DNA of 64,000 nucleotides from Lachnoclostridium sp. An131 (GCF_002160825.1 NZ_NFLI01000004.1:124001-188000); one strand, 5' to 3'. Numbered from the stretch's first letter, positions 53,115 through 61,782 are shown. Notes: generated by a model not told the origin, from the letters alone. Numbers and translations are program-made.

Positions 53115-54124
53115 GTCTTCGGAAACGCCTGCTTCAGTATGTCCGCAAGGGGCTGCCGGAATATATTATATTCCTTCTGCAGCTCTCTCCCATATGCGTG
53201 AAACAGATATCCTCCCGCGTTAAATGCCGCCCCGCAGGAATCCTCTGAAATGATGCCGTCTATAAAACGGCTGTCATTTACGATATCCCAGAGAACCGTC
53301 GAGTTCCGCTGCTCCTTCCTCAGCCGGATGATTTTCTGATACACGGCTTTCCGCACCTTCTCCTCACAGTCTTCATCGCCCAGGAAGCCCGTAAATACTG
53401 GATGGAGGACTTCTATTTTCTCCAAAATTTCCTCCTTAAAGATATTATCCGCGTCCGCTTCTTCATAGATATAAACCACCGAATAAAGGAATTTTCGGAA
53501 ACGCAGAAGACGGCAGGCATCTTCCACTCCTTCCTCATACCGCACCGCAAACATGAGGTTTAACATATCTTCCGCCTTGTCCAGCATGGCGCCGGTAACT
53601 TCATCCGGACTGCAGTATATGACAAAAGCACATTCCGGATATTTTCTGGCAAGCGCAAGTATTTTTTCCGTGCCTCCGGGAGCATACAGCATCCATGTAT
53701 AGATTCCCAGCCTTTTCCCCTGTTCCAGTACACGGAGGTACTCTTTTTCATTCTTTTCATATTCTTTTCCGGAAATAATCAGGCTGATGGACCAGGGAAT
53801 ATTAAACTGCTCCTTTTTTTCCAGCGCGCGGATCCTTTTCGCTCCGGCCGTACAGCTGTTATAGCCCAGATTGATTCCGAAATTGATAATTTTTTCCGTA
53901 TCTACATGGACGGCCATATCCGGGATCAGCCTGTAATAAGCGCTGTTCTCATCCCGGAGCATGGACTGAGCTGTCTCAAAAAAACGGCTCTGGAACCGCC
54001 CCTCCGAAAAATTCAATGCCATATCAATCAGGTTCCGGGTGCTTCTTTTCGGAGAATCCCGGATATCCCGGATCGCCTTTCTTACGATTGTCTCTATCAG
54101 AATCTGAGGAAATACAGCGCTCAT
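53084..54124 (-). CDS. cysteine-less radical SAM paralogue (pseudoenzyme candidate)
   Basis: Not annotated from family memory but by comparison with the divergent radical SAM gene. Matching blocks: FNIPWSISLI against CNVPWAILLD, EQGKRLGIYTWMLYAPGG against RQGKELGIYMYIYTGGEP, ARKYPECAFVIYCSPDEVTGAMLDKAEDMLNLMFAVRYEEGVEDA against the corresponding CEMHPDCEF...ISLEGFEDA, and a C-terminal GAAFNAGGYLFHAYG against the SPASM-like GGCIAGGRNYLHINAKG. The CxxxCxxC motif is absent: after PW (110-111) the 346-residue protein reads SISLIISGKEYEKNEKEY. It cannot bind the SAM iron-sulphur cluster in the usual way. Frame, start (AAGAAGG upstream) and length are intact, so a regulatory or scaffold role is more likely than decay. 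Confidence 0.72.
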   Translation of the reverse strand: MSAVFPQILIETIVRKAIRDIRDSPKRSTRNLIDMALNFSEGRFQSRFFETAQSMLRDENSAYYRLIPDMAVHVDTEKIINFGINLGYNSCTAGAKRIRALEKKEQFNIPWSISLIISGKEYEKNEKEYLRVLEQGKRLGIYTWMLYAPGGTEKILALARKYPECAFVIYCSPDEVTGAMLDKAEDMLNLMFAVRYEEGVEDACRLLRFRKFLYSVVYIYEEADADNIFKEEILEKIEVLHPVFTGFLGDEDCEEKVRKAVYQKIIRLRKEQRNSTVLWDIVNDSRFIDGIISEDSCGAAFNAGGYLFHAYGRELQKEYNIFRQPLADILKQAFPKTKNGMASLTG

Positions 54125-54245
54125 ATGAAAAAACCTTCTTTCTCATGTTTCCATATTCCTTATTTCTATATTTCTGCCATCTCTTTGGACAGCAGACTGT
54201 CATGATTCCCGTTAAAAATACCTTACCCGGCTGTCCTCTGTTTCT

Positions 54246-54332
54246 CAACGGACAAACCCGCAGATTCGTCCAAAAATGTAACACTCTCTTCTTTTGTCGT
54301 AATTTTTGACACTGCCAGATTTCTGTCCCATG
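54246..54332. promoter_or_regulatory. two TetR-type operators and divergent promoters of the radical SAM pair
   Basis: Operator 1: CAACGGACAA, 10 bases, TCGTCCAAAA (54246-54275). Operator 2, weaker: TTTTTGACAC, 10 bases, CTGTCCCATG (54303-54332). Both share spacing and GGACA/TGTCC-type cores with the tetR site. Operator 2 overlaps ATGACA (54330-54335), which with TATAAT (54353-54358) at 17 bases forms the plus-strand promoter. A weak minus-strand promoter (TTGAGA, 17 bases, TAAGGT) follows operator 1. Confidence 0.65.
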
Positions 54333-54434
54333 ACATTTTTTTTTTCTTTTTTTATAATCTGCTTAAAATTTAAGAGTTAAAAAGCATTTGCCCAGCAGGC
54401 AGATGCTGAATACGAAAGAAAGGAACGATTTATT

Positions 54435-55793
54435 ATGACTGGCATGAAAACCTCCATGCAGAACTTTGCAATCAATCAGGCGCTTAAATACATAGAAGGC
54501 GATCCGGAGACCAACATTCCAAAGCTGATGGCTCTGGTTGATAAATACTCTCCGGAAAACTGGTACAAGGGACAGCGCGACGCGATCCGCGGCGTCATTG
54601 AAAGGAAAGACAACTGGTATCAGCTGATTCTGAAAATTTATGATCTGGACCCCGGCGTAAGAAAAGCCTTTTTCCAGAACTTTCTGTTCAATGCCAGCTT
54701 AAGCGGCACCTCCCGCCAAAACGAAGCAAAAGAAAAATACGGATGCAACGTTCCCTGGGCGATCCTGCTGGATCCCACCTCTGCCTGCAACCTGCACTGC
54801 ACCGGATGCTGGGCGGCAGAATATGGACATAAGCTGAACCTGAGTCTGGAAACCATCGATTCCATCATCCGCCAGGGCAAAGAACTCGGCATCTACATGT
54901 ACATCTACACCGGCGGAGAGCCCATGGTCCGCAAAGCTGACCTAATCAGAATCTGCGAGATGCACCCGGACTGCGAGTTCCTGTCATTCACAAACGGCAC
55001 GCTGATAGACGATAATTTCTGCAAAGAAATGCTGCGCGTGAAGAACTTTGTTCCGGCTATTTCTCTGGAAGGCTTCGAGGATGCCAACGACGGACGGCGG
55101 GGAGACGGAAGCTACGCAAAGGTAAAGCATGCCATGGATCTTCTGAAAAACTCCAGGCTTCCTTTTGGAATCTCTATCTGCTATACCAGCCGGAATTACC
55201 AGGATATCAGCAGCGAGAAATTCTTTGATTACATCATTGATTCCGGCGCGCTGTTCTGCTGGTTCTTCCATTATATGCCCGTTGGAAACGACGCCGCTGT
55301 AGAGCTTCTTCCCACACCGGAGCAGAGAGAAACCGTTTACCGCCGCATCCGGGAATTCCGTAAGAGCAAACCTCTCTTTACCATGGATTTCCAGAACGAC
55401 GCCGAGTATGTGGGCGGCTGTATCGCCGGAGGACGAAACTACCTGCACATCAATGCAAAGGGAGATGTGGAACCCTGCGTATTTATCCACTATTCCAACT
55501 GCAACATCCACGACACCTCTCTTCTGGACGCGCTCCGGAGCCCGCTGTTCATGGCTTATCACGACGGCCAGCCCTTCAATGAAAATATGCTCCGTCCCTG
55601 CCCCATGCTGGAGAATCCGGAAAAGCTGCGGGCAATGGTAAAGGAGACGGGAGCTGTCAGCACCGACTACCAGAGCCCTGAATCCGTAGACAGTCTCTGT
55701 GACAGAACATCAAAATACGTGGAGAAATGGACGCCGAAGGCAGAAGAACTCTGGGAGGCATGCGGAAAGTCAAAGAAGCAAAAAGGAGCGTAA
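54435..55793 (+). CDS. radical SAM protein with SPASM-like C-terminus
   Basis: Iron-sulphur enzyme that splits SAM to start a radical reaction; the substrate is unknown. The 452 residues have a helical N-terminal region (1-100), the cluster motif CNLHCTGC with Cys118, Cys122 and Cys125, the SAM-binding YIYTGGEPM (GGE), a barrel to about residue 300, and a C-terminal region with further Cys (GGCIAGG, EPCVFIHYSNC, RPCPM) typical of SPASM or twitch auxiliary clusters. AAGAAAGGAACG precedes the ATG. A degV remnant follows directly, suggesting a former two-gene operon. A cysteine-less paralogue is transcribed divergently. Confidence 0.9.
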   Translation: MTGMKTSMQNFAINQALKYIEGDPETNIPKLMALVDKYSPENWYKGQRDAIRGVIERKDNWYQLILKIYDLDPGVRKAFFQNFLFNASLSGTSRQNEAKEKYGCNVPWAILLDPTSACNLHCTGCWAAEYGHKLNLSLETIDSIIRQGKELGIYMYIYTGGEPMVRKADLIRICEMHPDCEFLSFTNGTLIDDNFCKEMLRVKNFVPAISLEGFEDANDGRRGDGSYAKVKHAMDLLKNSRLPFGISICYTSRNYQDISSEKFFDYIIDSGALFCWFFHYMPVGNDAAVELLPTPEQRETVYRRIREFRKSKPLFTMDFQNDAEYVGGCIAGGRNYLHINAKGDVEPCVFIHYSNCNIHDTSLLDALRSPLFMAYHDGQPFNENMLRPCPMLENPEKLRAMVKETGAVSTDYQSPESVDSLCDRTSKYVEKWTPKAEELWEACGKSKKQKGA

Positions 55794-55796
55794 CCT

Positions 55797-55948
55797 ATGG
55801 CTGATTATCAGATTTTTACAGACGCTACGGCAGATTTAAGCTACGAAATGTTAAAAGGACTCCCTCCTGTAAAAATCATTCCGATGCATGTGGAAATCGG
55901 GGGAGGGCTTACACCTATGGCCCTTCCGGAACCATTACTCCTATTGAA
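55797..55948 (+). pseudogene. DegV-family fragment, frameshifted
   Basis: Starts 3 bases after the radical SAM stop with MADYQIFTDATADLSYEMLKGLPPVKIIPMHVEIGG in segments typical of DegV fatty-acid-binding proteins, then a frameshift in the G-rich run near 55899-55907 moves the continuation (AYTYGPSGTITPIE) to another frame. The remaining 230 or so residues of DegV are missing. Base 55949 onwards is MetK-like. Non-functional. Confidence 0.75.
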
Positions 55949-56122
55949 AATAATCTGGATCTGCGCCCCAGCTCCATCATAGGCAGACTACAGCTGCGCA
56001 ATCCCATTTATGCATCCACCACCAATTATGGACATTTCGGAAACAGCTGTTTTTCATGGGAACAGATAGACGATACTCTTATCAAGTCCCTGAAACAGCT
56101 TCTTGTAAAACATATGGTTTAA
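55949..56122 (+). pseudogene. metK: C-terminal remnant of S-adenosylmethionine synthetase
   Basis: The frame continuing from the DegV piece reads LDLRPSSIIGRLQLRNPIY, then ASTTNYGHFGN and FSWEQIDD, matching the C-terminal end of MetK (DLRP, L..PIY, AYGHFGR, PWE). About 57 codons remain with a normal stop, so a deletion joined the start of degV to the end of a metK gene. The stop overlaps that of the convergent methyltransferase gene. Confidence 0.78.
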
Positions 56123-56958
56123 TGCTTCCGTCCCAGTTCCCAGAACGCCACGGCGCTGGCCGCAGCCACATTCAGCGAGTCTACGCCGTGGGACATGGGA
56201 ATCCGGACCGTATAGTCGCAGTCAGCAATCGTAGAGGAAGCCAGGCCGTCACCTTCTGTTCCCAGAATTACGGCCAACTTCTTTTCTGCCAGAAGCTTTT
56301 GGTTATCAATGCTGACGGAATCCTCACGGAGCGCCATGGCTGCCGTCCGGAAGCCCAGCTCTCTCAGAAGACGAATTCCCTTTTCCGGCCAGGCATCCTT
56401 CTCAAAAAAAGTCCAGGGAATCTGAAAAACCGTTCCCATGCTGACACGGACCGCCCGGCGGTACAGGGGATCGCTGGAATCATAAGTCAGAAGAACCGCG
56501 TCGATTCCCAGAGCCGCCGCCGAGCGGAAAATAGCCCCTACATTCGTGGGATTTACCACGTTTTCCAGAATCGCGATCCGCGATGCGCCGCTGCACACGG
56601 CCTGCACCTTCGGAAGCGGAGTCCGATACATAGCGCAGAGCATTCCTCTGGTCAGCTTGAAACCGGTGAGCTGCGTCAGCACATCAAATTCCGCCGTATA
56701 GACGGGAACGTTACCGATTTCTCCGCATCTTCGGATGATTTCTTTTGCTTCCCCTTCGATATGCCTCTTCTCCACAAGGCAGGAGACGGGCCGGTATCCC
56801 GCGTCCAGCGCCCGCTCGATCACCCGCGGACTCTCCGCAATGAACATTCCTTTTTCCGGCTCGCAGCGGTTCAGAAGCTGATTCTCCGACAGGCGGGCAT
56901 ACACGTCCAGCTCCGGCGCCTGAAAGTCTGTGATTTCGATGATATCAGAAGCTCGCAT
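56119..56958 (-). CDS. TrmH/SpoU family RNA methyltransferase
   Basis: 2'-O-methylates rRNA or tRNA; target unknown. The 279 residues have an N-terminal L30e-like substrate-binding part and the C-terminal SPOUT knot with ENVVNPTNVGAIFRSAAALG, ILGTEGDGL and the last motif IPMSHGVDSLNVAAASAVAFWEL. The ATG at 56958 follows GAGGAG; an upstream ATG is inside the nadR end. It lies 4 bases after nadR. Confidence 0.9.
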   Translation of the reverse strand: MRASDIIEITDFQAPELDVYARLSENQLLNRCEPEKGMFIAESPRVIERALDAGYRPVSCLVEKRHIEGEAKEIIRRCGEIGNVPVYTAEFDVLTQLTGFKLTRGMLCAMYRTPLPKVQAVCSGASRIAILENVVNPTNVGAIFRSAAALGIDAVLLTYDSSDPLYRRAVRVSMGTVFQIPWTFFEKDAWPEKGIRLLRELGFRTAAMALREDSVSIDNQKLLAEKKLAVILGTEGDGLASSTIADCDYTVRIPMSHGVDSLNVAAASAVAFWELGRKH

Positions 56959-56962
56959 TTTC

Positions 56963-57985
56963 TCACTCCTCTTCCTGTTCTGCTTCAAACAGCTTTTCTA
57001 CCTCCCGCACAGCTGTCAAATACCTTTCCTGATAATCTCCGCTAATACAGAAATATGTTCTGCCATGGCTTTCCAGAAGTGCTTTAATCTGATCCGAATA
57101 TTTTTTGCGATCAGCCTTTATAACCTCACTTCTGTCGCCATCCTGCACAAAGGCCACATCCGGCTCCAGAAACAGAATCAAATCATAGGAATTGAGAGCA
57201 TCCACCGCATCAGACAGAGCCCTGTTCCTGTTGATATCCGGATCCTCCAGAAAATTCATATAAAACTGTGTCACCAAAGCATCCGTATCGATAAACAGCA
57301 CCCGATTGCTGCTCTCCAGCGCTTTCATCTCGTTTAATTTGTGCTGAAGAAGGATTTCTGTAAAATCCTCCGACAGCATCATTTGATCTGTGCCTGATTT
57401 TTCCGAAAGCTCTCTTCCCGCTTCTTCCACAAAATTTGTATTAAACCGCCTTGCCAGGTTGATCGTAAGCGTGGATTTTCCCGTGCTTTCACCGCCCATC
57501 AGCAGAACCTTTTTTACATAGAAAGGCTTTACGATATCCGGAAGCCACTCCCAGTGAAGATAGGGATTTTTCCGTATTGCAGTGGAACTGATCGCATTTC
57601 TTTTGAAAATATACAGCTCACTCTCCGGATAACAAATATTCCAAAAGCTGCTTTCATCGTAATCGCTGCCGCAGAATACCACATCTATCTTTTCTCCAAT
57701 CTGGCTTTTTATCTGCTCTGCATCTGCCTGCCAGAACTCCCGGGTATATGCTTCCTTTGTGCCGGCCTGATCCTCAATCGTCAAAATCCGGACATTTCCT
57801 ATATGCTTTGTAAGCTGATACAGCCAACGGTAACGGATGCGGCTGTTGATTTCATTTCTTTCCACACCAATACTCAGTACAAGATAAAGTTTTCCACATA
57901 AATTCGCAGCCTGAAGGATACAATCCACATGTCCCATATGAAGCGGGTTGAAAGATCCTCCATACATTCCTACCTTATAACACAT
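56963..57985 (-). CDS. nadR: NadR-type NMN adenylyltransferase/nicotinamide riboside kinase
   Basis: Salvages imported nicotinamide riboside: the kinase makes NMN and the adenylyltransferase makes NAD. The 340 residues start with the nucleotidyltransferase motif GMYGGSFNPLHMGH (HxGH at 16-19) and IsSTAIRKN, then the kinase P-loop GGESTGKS (164-171). The N-terminal helix-turn-helix of enterobacterial NadR is absent, so it is an enzyme and not a repressor. It overlaps pnuC by 16 bases; GGGAGG precedes the ATG. Confidence 0.9.
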   Translation of the reverse strand: MCYKVGMYGGSFNPLHMGHVDCILQAANLCGKLYLVLSIGVERNEINSRIRYRWLYQLTKHIGNVRILTIEDQAGTKEAYTREFWQADAEQIKSQIGEKIDVVFCGSDYDESSFWNICYPESELYIFKRNAISSTAIRKNPYLHWEWLPDIVKPFYVKKVLLMGGESTGKSTLTINLARRFNTNFVEEAGRELSEKSGTDQMMLSEDFTEILLQHKLNEMKALESSNRVLFIDTDALVTQFYMNFLEDPDINRNRALSDAVDALNSYDLILFLEPDVAFVQDGDRSEVIKADRKKYSDQIKALLESHGRTYFCISGDYQERYLTAVREVEKLFEAEQEEE

Positions 57986-58680
57986 TCTGCTTTTGCCTCC
58001 CGATTCCAGCGGAGATACATAATCACCGCATTGATAAGATAAACGCTCCACATGGCCAGAGTCCCAATGCTTTCGCCTCCCTGGGCAAAATGAACCGCCC
58101 ACATAACCACTGTCACAATATCTACCACGATCCACAGAATCCACTGCTCCGTCAGCCTGTACACAGACATAATCTGCGCCGCCACAGATACCACTGTGCT
58201 CATACTGTCGATATACGGAAGATTTCCTCCCAGTCTTTTTAAAACCCATCCGTAAGCCACGATTCCGGCAGCTGTCGCCCCATAAGCAGCTATTCCCTTT
58301 GCTGGCGGCAGCTTCTTTTTGATTACCTCCCCAGTCTCTTCATTCATGTGCTTTTTCCAGGCATACCAGCCCACAAAATTCATCGGAAAGTAGTAAATCA
58401 GATTCAGCATTACCTCGCCGTAATATTTTGCCTGAAAAGATATGGCTGCATAAAACAGCACATTAACAATCCCAAACAAAAAAGACGAACGCTTCCCTTT
58501 TCCCGTCAGGATCACGCACCAGACCCCGGTAAGAGCAGCGGTAATACTGACGAAATTATCCTGCCAATACAGGGAGAGGCCAAGAATCACTGCTGTCGCA
58601 ATTCCAAGCCAGACAATTTCCGGCGGCCTCCAGCCTGTGCTTTCTTCCTTCAGATAAATTTTCAATTTTTCTTTTAACAT
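57970..58680 (-). CDS. pnuC: nicotinamide riboside transporter PnuC
   Basis: Membrane facilitator for nicotinamide riboside. The 236 residues have about seven hydrophobic segments and the family motifs LLYWQDN, FLFGIVNVLFYAAISFQAKYYGEVMLNLIYYFPMNFVGWYAW and QWILWIVVDIVTVVMW. Its overlap with nadR gives a complete uptake and phosphorylation route. I start at the ATG at 58680, preceded by AAGAAGG; an ATG seven codons earlier has no ribosome binding site. TATAAT at 58720-58725 is the likely -10. Confidence 0.93.
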   Translation of the reverse strand: MLKEKLKIYLKEESTGWRPPEIVWLGIATAVILGLSLYWQDNFVSITAALTGVWCVILTGKGKRSSFLFGIVNVLFYAAISFQAKYYGEVMLNLIYYFPMNFVGWYAWKKHMNEETGEVIKKKLPPAKGIAAYGATAAGIVAYGWVLKRLGGNLPYIDSMSTVVSVAAQIMSVYRLTEQWILWIVVDIVTVVMWAVHFAQGGESIGTLAMWSVYLINAVIMYLRWNREAKAECVIR

Positions 58681-58798
58681 CCTTCTTGGGGCTCCTCCCA
58701 TATTTATTTTTTCTTAAAAATTATATCATTGAATCTTTATTGATGAAATACAATTTGACTGATATACTGAAGACAAATATGAGATAAGGGGGATTTCC

Positions 58799-59266
58799 AT
58801 GCGACTGTTGATCAAACAGCGTGTCTTTTCCTGGTCAGACACCTATGATATTTATGATGAAAACGAAAACATCCGCTATTTTGTAAAAGCAGAGGTTCTT
58901 GCACTGGGACACCAGCTTCACGTATACGATGCCCGAAACAATGAAGTCGGCCGGATCAATCAGGAGCTTCTGACTTTTCTGCCCGCTTTTGAAATAGAAG
59001 TAAACGGAGTAAAACAGGGAACGATTCAGAAAAAATTCTCTTTCCTGACGCCAAAGTATGAGATAGATTTCAACGGCTGGCGCGTGGAAGGCGATTTTCT
59101 GGGCTGGGATTACGATGTCTATTCCCAGTGCTGTCCCATTATCCATATTACCAAAGAGGTTCTGCACTGGGGAGATACCTATGTCATCGACATCGCAAAT
59201 CCGGAAGATGAACTGATGGGATTGATGCTTGCCATTGCTATTGACGCTGCCAACTGTACAAACTGA
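58799..59266 (+). CDS. LURP-one-related (YxjI) family protein
   Basis: The 155 residues match the LOR/YxjI beta-barrel family: MRLLIKQRVFSWSDTYDIYDENENIRYFVKAEVLALGHQLHVYDARNNEVG, KKFSFLTPKYEIDFNG and a C-terminal hydrophobic helix (ELMGLMLAIAIDAA), similar to the Tubby-like fold. Function in bacteria is unknown, perhaps lipid binding. GGGGGATTTCC precedes the ATG. Divergent from pnuC. Confidence 0.85.
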   Translation: MRLLIKQRVFSWSDTYDIYDENENIRYFVKAEVLALGHQLHVYDARNNEVGRINQELLTFLPAFEIEVNGVKQGTIQKKFSFLTPKYEIDFNGWRVEGDFLGWDYDVYSQCCPIIHITKEVLHWGDTYVIDIANPEDELMGLMLAIAIDAANCTN

Positions 59267-59304
59267 CCGCGCCTGTTTCTGCCGCCTGCCAAATCAGATC
59301 AGAA

Positions 59305-59367
59305 AAATACCCCTGACTGACATGGAACCGAGGATTCTATCCTCTTTTCTATCAATCAAGGGTATTT
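59305..59367. terminator. bidirectional terminator between convergent genes
   Basis: Arms of 17 bases (59305-59321 and 59351-59367) match at about 14 positions, ending GGGTATTT on the plus strand and its equivalent on the minus strand. Confidence 0.65.
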
Positions 59368-59383
59368 ATTTCTCAAAAAATAT

Positions 59384-60262
59384 TTAATTCTGGAAGCTTA
59401 CGTTTCCCTGAAGCCAGATAATCCCTTTAAACCGCCTGCCCACTGCAGGCTCTCCAAGCAGATCCTTCTGGTTGATGCAGACCTCAAAGATCAAATCATG
59501 GCTTTCTATGGTCAAAATATAGACCTTTTCCTTCGTCAGGCTGTTTTCCACCAGCTCATATTTTAAAATCTCGCCGAGCACATTATAGTGATCGCATTCT
59601 ACGCCGTACGGCATAAAGTAGGTAGACACGATGGAAAACACGTCTTCATCCGCAATCCGCCGGGAAATCATAGAATAAGTGTCCATATCCTCCAGAGTCA
59701 GATTTTCGATAGCTTCCTCGTCTCCTTCTCTGGCCGCCTTGAGAAGCCGGGTTCTCTGCAGAATCGCCTCCGAGTTTTCTTCCTCTGTCATGCGTTTTGC
59801 CACAGGAAGCAGAATTCTTCCGTCAATGGAAAGGCCGGAAAACCGAATCGACGCAATGTGAAAAGACAGCTGATTCAGATGACGTTCGCTCAGGTAATCC
59901 ACGACGTTCTGCACGTAGAAAATAATCGTCACTCCCATAGACAGGTCCTCGCATACGCCCGCATAGGATTCCTTTTCCGCATGCCGCTCAACGCTGACGT
60001 TGTCGTAAAGCTTCTCCTGGGTGCCCTGAAAATAGGGAAAATAGTATTCCCTCTGGTAATCGCCTTTTTCGTCGTATTCACCCCGGAGTATAATTCCCAT
60101 CCGGGGAGCAAATTCCTTTTTTCTCTCAGAAAAATCATTTCCGTTTCGGGAAAAGGCCGTTTTTTCACTCTGATAAGAATCCTCTGTCATCTCCAGAAGA
60201 TGATTCAGCTGTTCTTTATTCTCTACACGGCTAAAGCCTACTGCTCTCAGATACTCATGCAC
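59384..60262 (-). CDS. DUF3881-like protein
   Basis: The 292 residues begin MHEYLRAVGFSRVENKEQLNHLL, like DUF3881 proteins of Clostridia (recalled, not searched). No membrane segment or catalytic motif is seen; the middle has many charged residues and the end forms beta strands (FKGIIWLQGNVSF). I start at the GTG at 60262: GAGGAGGTG lies six bases upstream and the family begins at this point; a longer open frame without ribosome binding site extends into the DnaA boxes. Downstream of serS. Confidence 0.72.
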   Translation of the reverse strand: MHEYLRAVGFSRVENKEQLNHLLEMTEDSYQSEKTAFSRNGNDFSERKKEFAPRMGIILRGEYDEKGDYQREYYFPYFQGTQEKLYDNVSVERHAEKESYAGVCEDLSMGVTIIFYVQNVVDYLSERHLNQLSFHIASIRFSGLSIDGRILLPVAKRMTEEENSEAILQRTRLLKAAREGDEEAIENLTLEDMDTYSMISRRIADEDVFSIVSTYFMPYGVECDHYNVLGEILKYELVENSLTKEKVYILTIESHDLIFEVCINQKDLLGEPAVGRRFKGIIWLQGNVSFQN

Positions 60263-60343
60263 TGTATTCACCTCCTCAGGATCAGGCTGTGCTTTCATGC
60301 GCTTTGTACTATTCCTGCACAAAGGCAGCCTGTACAGATACAA

Positions 60344-60383
60344 TTATCCACATTTCCACGCACTTATCCACAATTGTGGATAA
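60344..60383. promoter_or_regulatory. three DnaA boxes between serS and the DUF3881-like gene
   Basis: Perfect TTATCCACA at 60344-60352 and 60364-60372 and TGTGGATAA at 60375-60383, within 40 bases. Confidence 0.8.
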
Positions 60384-60400
60384 GTCCTGCCGCAGAATCC

Positions 60401-61678
60401 TTATTTGATTACAGTCATTCCTCCCATATATGGCTGCAGAGCTTCCGGAATCTTCACAGTTCCGTCTGCCTGCAGATTGTTCTCTAAAAATGCAATCAGC
60501 ATTCTGGGCGGAGCTACTACTGTATTATTTAATGTATGCGCAAAATACTTGCCCTTCTCCCCATTAATGCGGATTTTCAGGCGACGGGCCTGTGCGTCTC
60601 CCAGGTTGGAGCAGCTTCCCACCTCAAAATACTTCTTCTGCCGCGGAGACCAGGCCTCTACATCTACAGATTTCACCTTCAGATCTGCCAGGTCGCCGGA
60701 GCAGCACTCCAAAGTTCTCACCGGAATATCCAGGGAGCGGAACAGATCTACTGTATTCTGCCACAGGCGGTCAAACCACATCGGGCTGTCCTCCGGCTCG
60801 CATACTACGATCATTTCCTGCTTTTCAAACTGATGGATACGGTATACGCCGCGCTCCTCCAGGCCATGCGCGCCCTTCTCCTTGCGGAAGCAGGGAGAAT
60901 AGCTGGTCAGAGTCTTGGGAAGCTCGTCCTTCTGCAGGATGGTATCGATGAATTTTCCGATCATGGAATGCTCACTGGTTCCGATCAGGTACAGATCCTC
61001 TCCTTCGATCTTATACATCATAGCGTCCATTTCCGCAAAGCTCATAACGCCGGTCACCACATTGCTGCGGATCATGAAGGGCGGAACGCAGTAGGTGAAG
61101 CCTCTGTTAATCATAAAGTCACGGGCATAAGCCAGAACTGCGGAATGCAGTCTTGCGATATCTCCCATCAGATAATAGAAGCCATTTCCGGATACCTTTC
61201 TCGCGCTGTCCAAATCGATTCCATTGAATTTCTCCATAATCTCGGTATGATAGGGAATCTCAAAATCGGGAACCACAGGCTCTCCATAACGCTGTACTTC
61301 CACGTTCTCGCTGTCGTCCTTTCCAATGGGAACGCTTGGGTCGATGATATTCGGAATCGTCATCATGATTTTCAGGATTCTCTCATCCAGATCCTTTTCC
61401 TTCTCAGAAAGCTCGGCAAGACGATCTGCCTGAGCAGCCACCTGCTTCTTTACTTCCTCTGCCTCGTCTCTCTTTCCCTGTCCCATCAGAGCGCCGATCT
61501 GCTTGGAAAGCTTATTTCTGTCCGCACGGAGCCCGTCCGCCTCCTGCTGGGCGGCGCGCTTCTGCGCGTCAAGCTCGATTACTTCATCTACCAGGCCAAG
61601 CTTCTGGTCCTGAAACTTATTTCTGATATTCTGCTTTACCACTTCCGGATTTTCTCTTACAAACTTAATATCTAACAT
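60401..61678 (-). CDS. serS: seryl-tRNA synthetase
   Basis: Charges tRNA-Ser and tRNA-Sec if present. The 425 residues comprise the N-terminal antiparallel coiled coil (about 30-100) that holds the tRNA long arm, then the class II core with YRIHQFEKQEMIVVCEPEDS (motif 2 region), SCSNLGDAQARRLKIR and NNTVVAPPRMLIAFLENN (motif 3). The ATG at 61678 follows AAAAAGGAGAAAAAAG; a longer frame upstream lacks such a site. No T-box is seen. Confidence 0.95.
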   Translation of the reverse strand: MLDIKFVRENPEVVKQNIRNKFQDQKLGLVDEVIELDAQKRAAQQEADGLRADRNKLSKQIGALMGQGKRDEAEEVKKQVAAQADRLAELSEKEKDLDERILKIMMTIPNIIDPSVPIGKDDSENVEVQRYGEPVVPDFEIPYHTEIMEKFNGIDLDSARKVSGNGFYYLMGDIARLHSAVLAYARDFMINRGFTYCVPPFMIRSNVVTGVMSFAEMDAMMYKIEGEDLYLIGTSEHSMIGKFIDTILQKDELPKTLTSYSPCFRKEKGAHGLEERGVYRIHQFEKQEMIVVCEPEDSPMWFDRLWQNTVDLFRSLDIPVRTLECCSGDLADLKVKSVDVEAWSPRQKKYFEVGSCSNLGDAQARRLKIRINGEKGKYFAHTLNNTVVAPPRMLIAFLENNLQADGTVKIPEALQPYMGGMTVIK

Positions 61679-61782
61679 CTTTTTTCTCCTTTTTCCGTCT
61701 CCTCCGCCGAAATTTCTATGCAAAATTCTTCCTTCACCGGCGCAAGGCTTAGTCTTTATGATATACCAGTCCGCCAGGTTTT

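Noticed and set aside
53084-54124. The radical SAM paralogue as a decayed pseudogene
   Set aside because: The frame is open for 346 codons with a start signal and conserved blocks, and it keeps a divergent promoter with an operator; maintenance seems more likely than decay.
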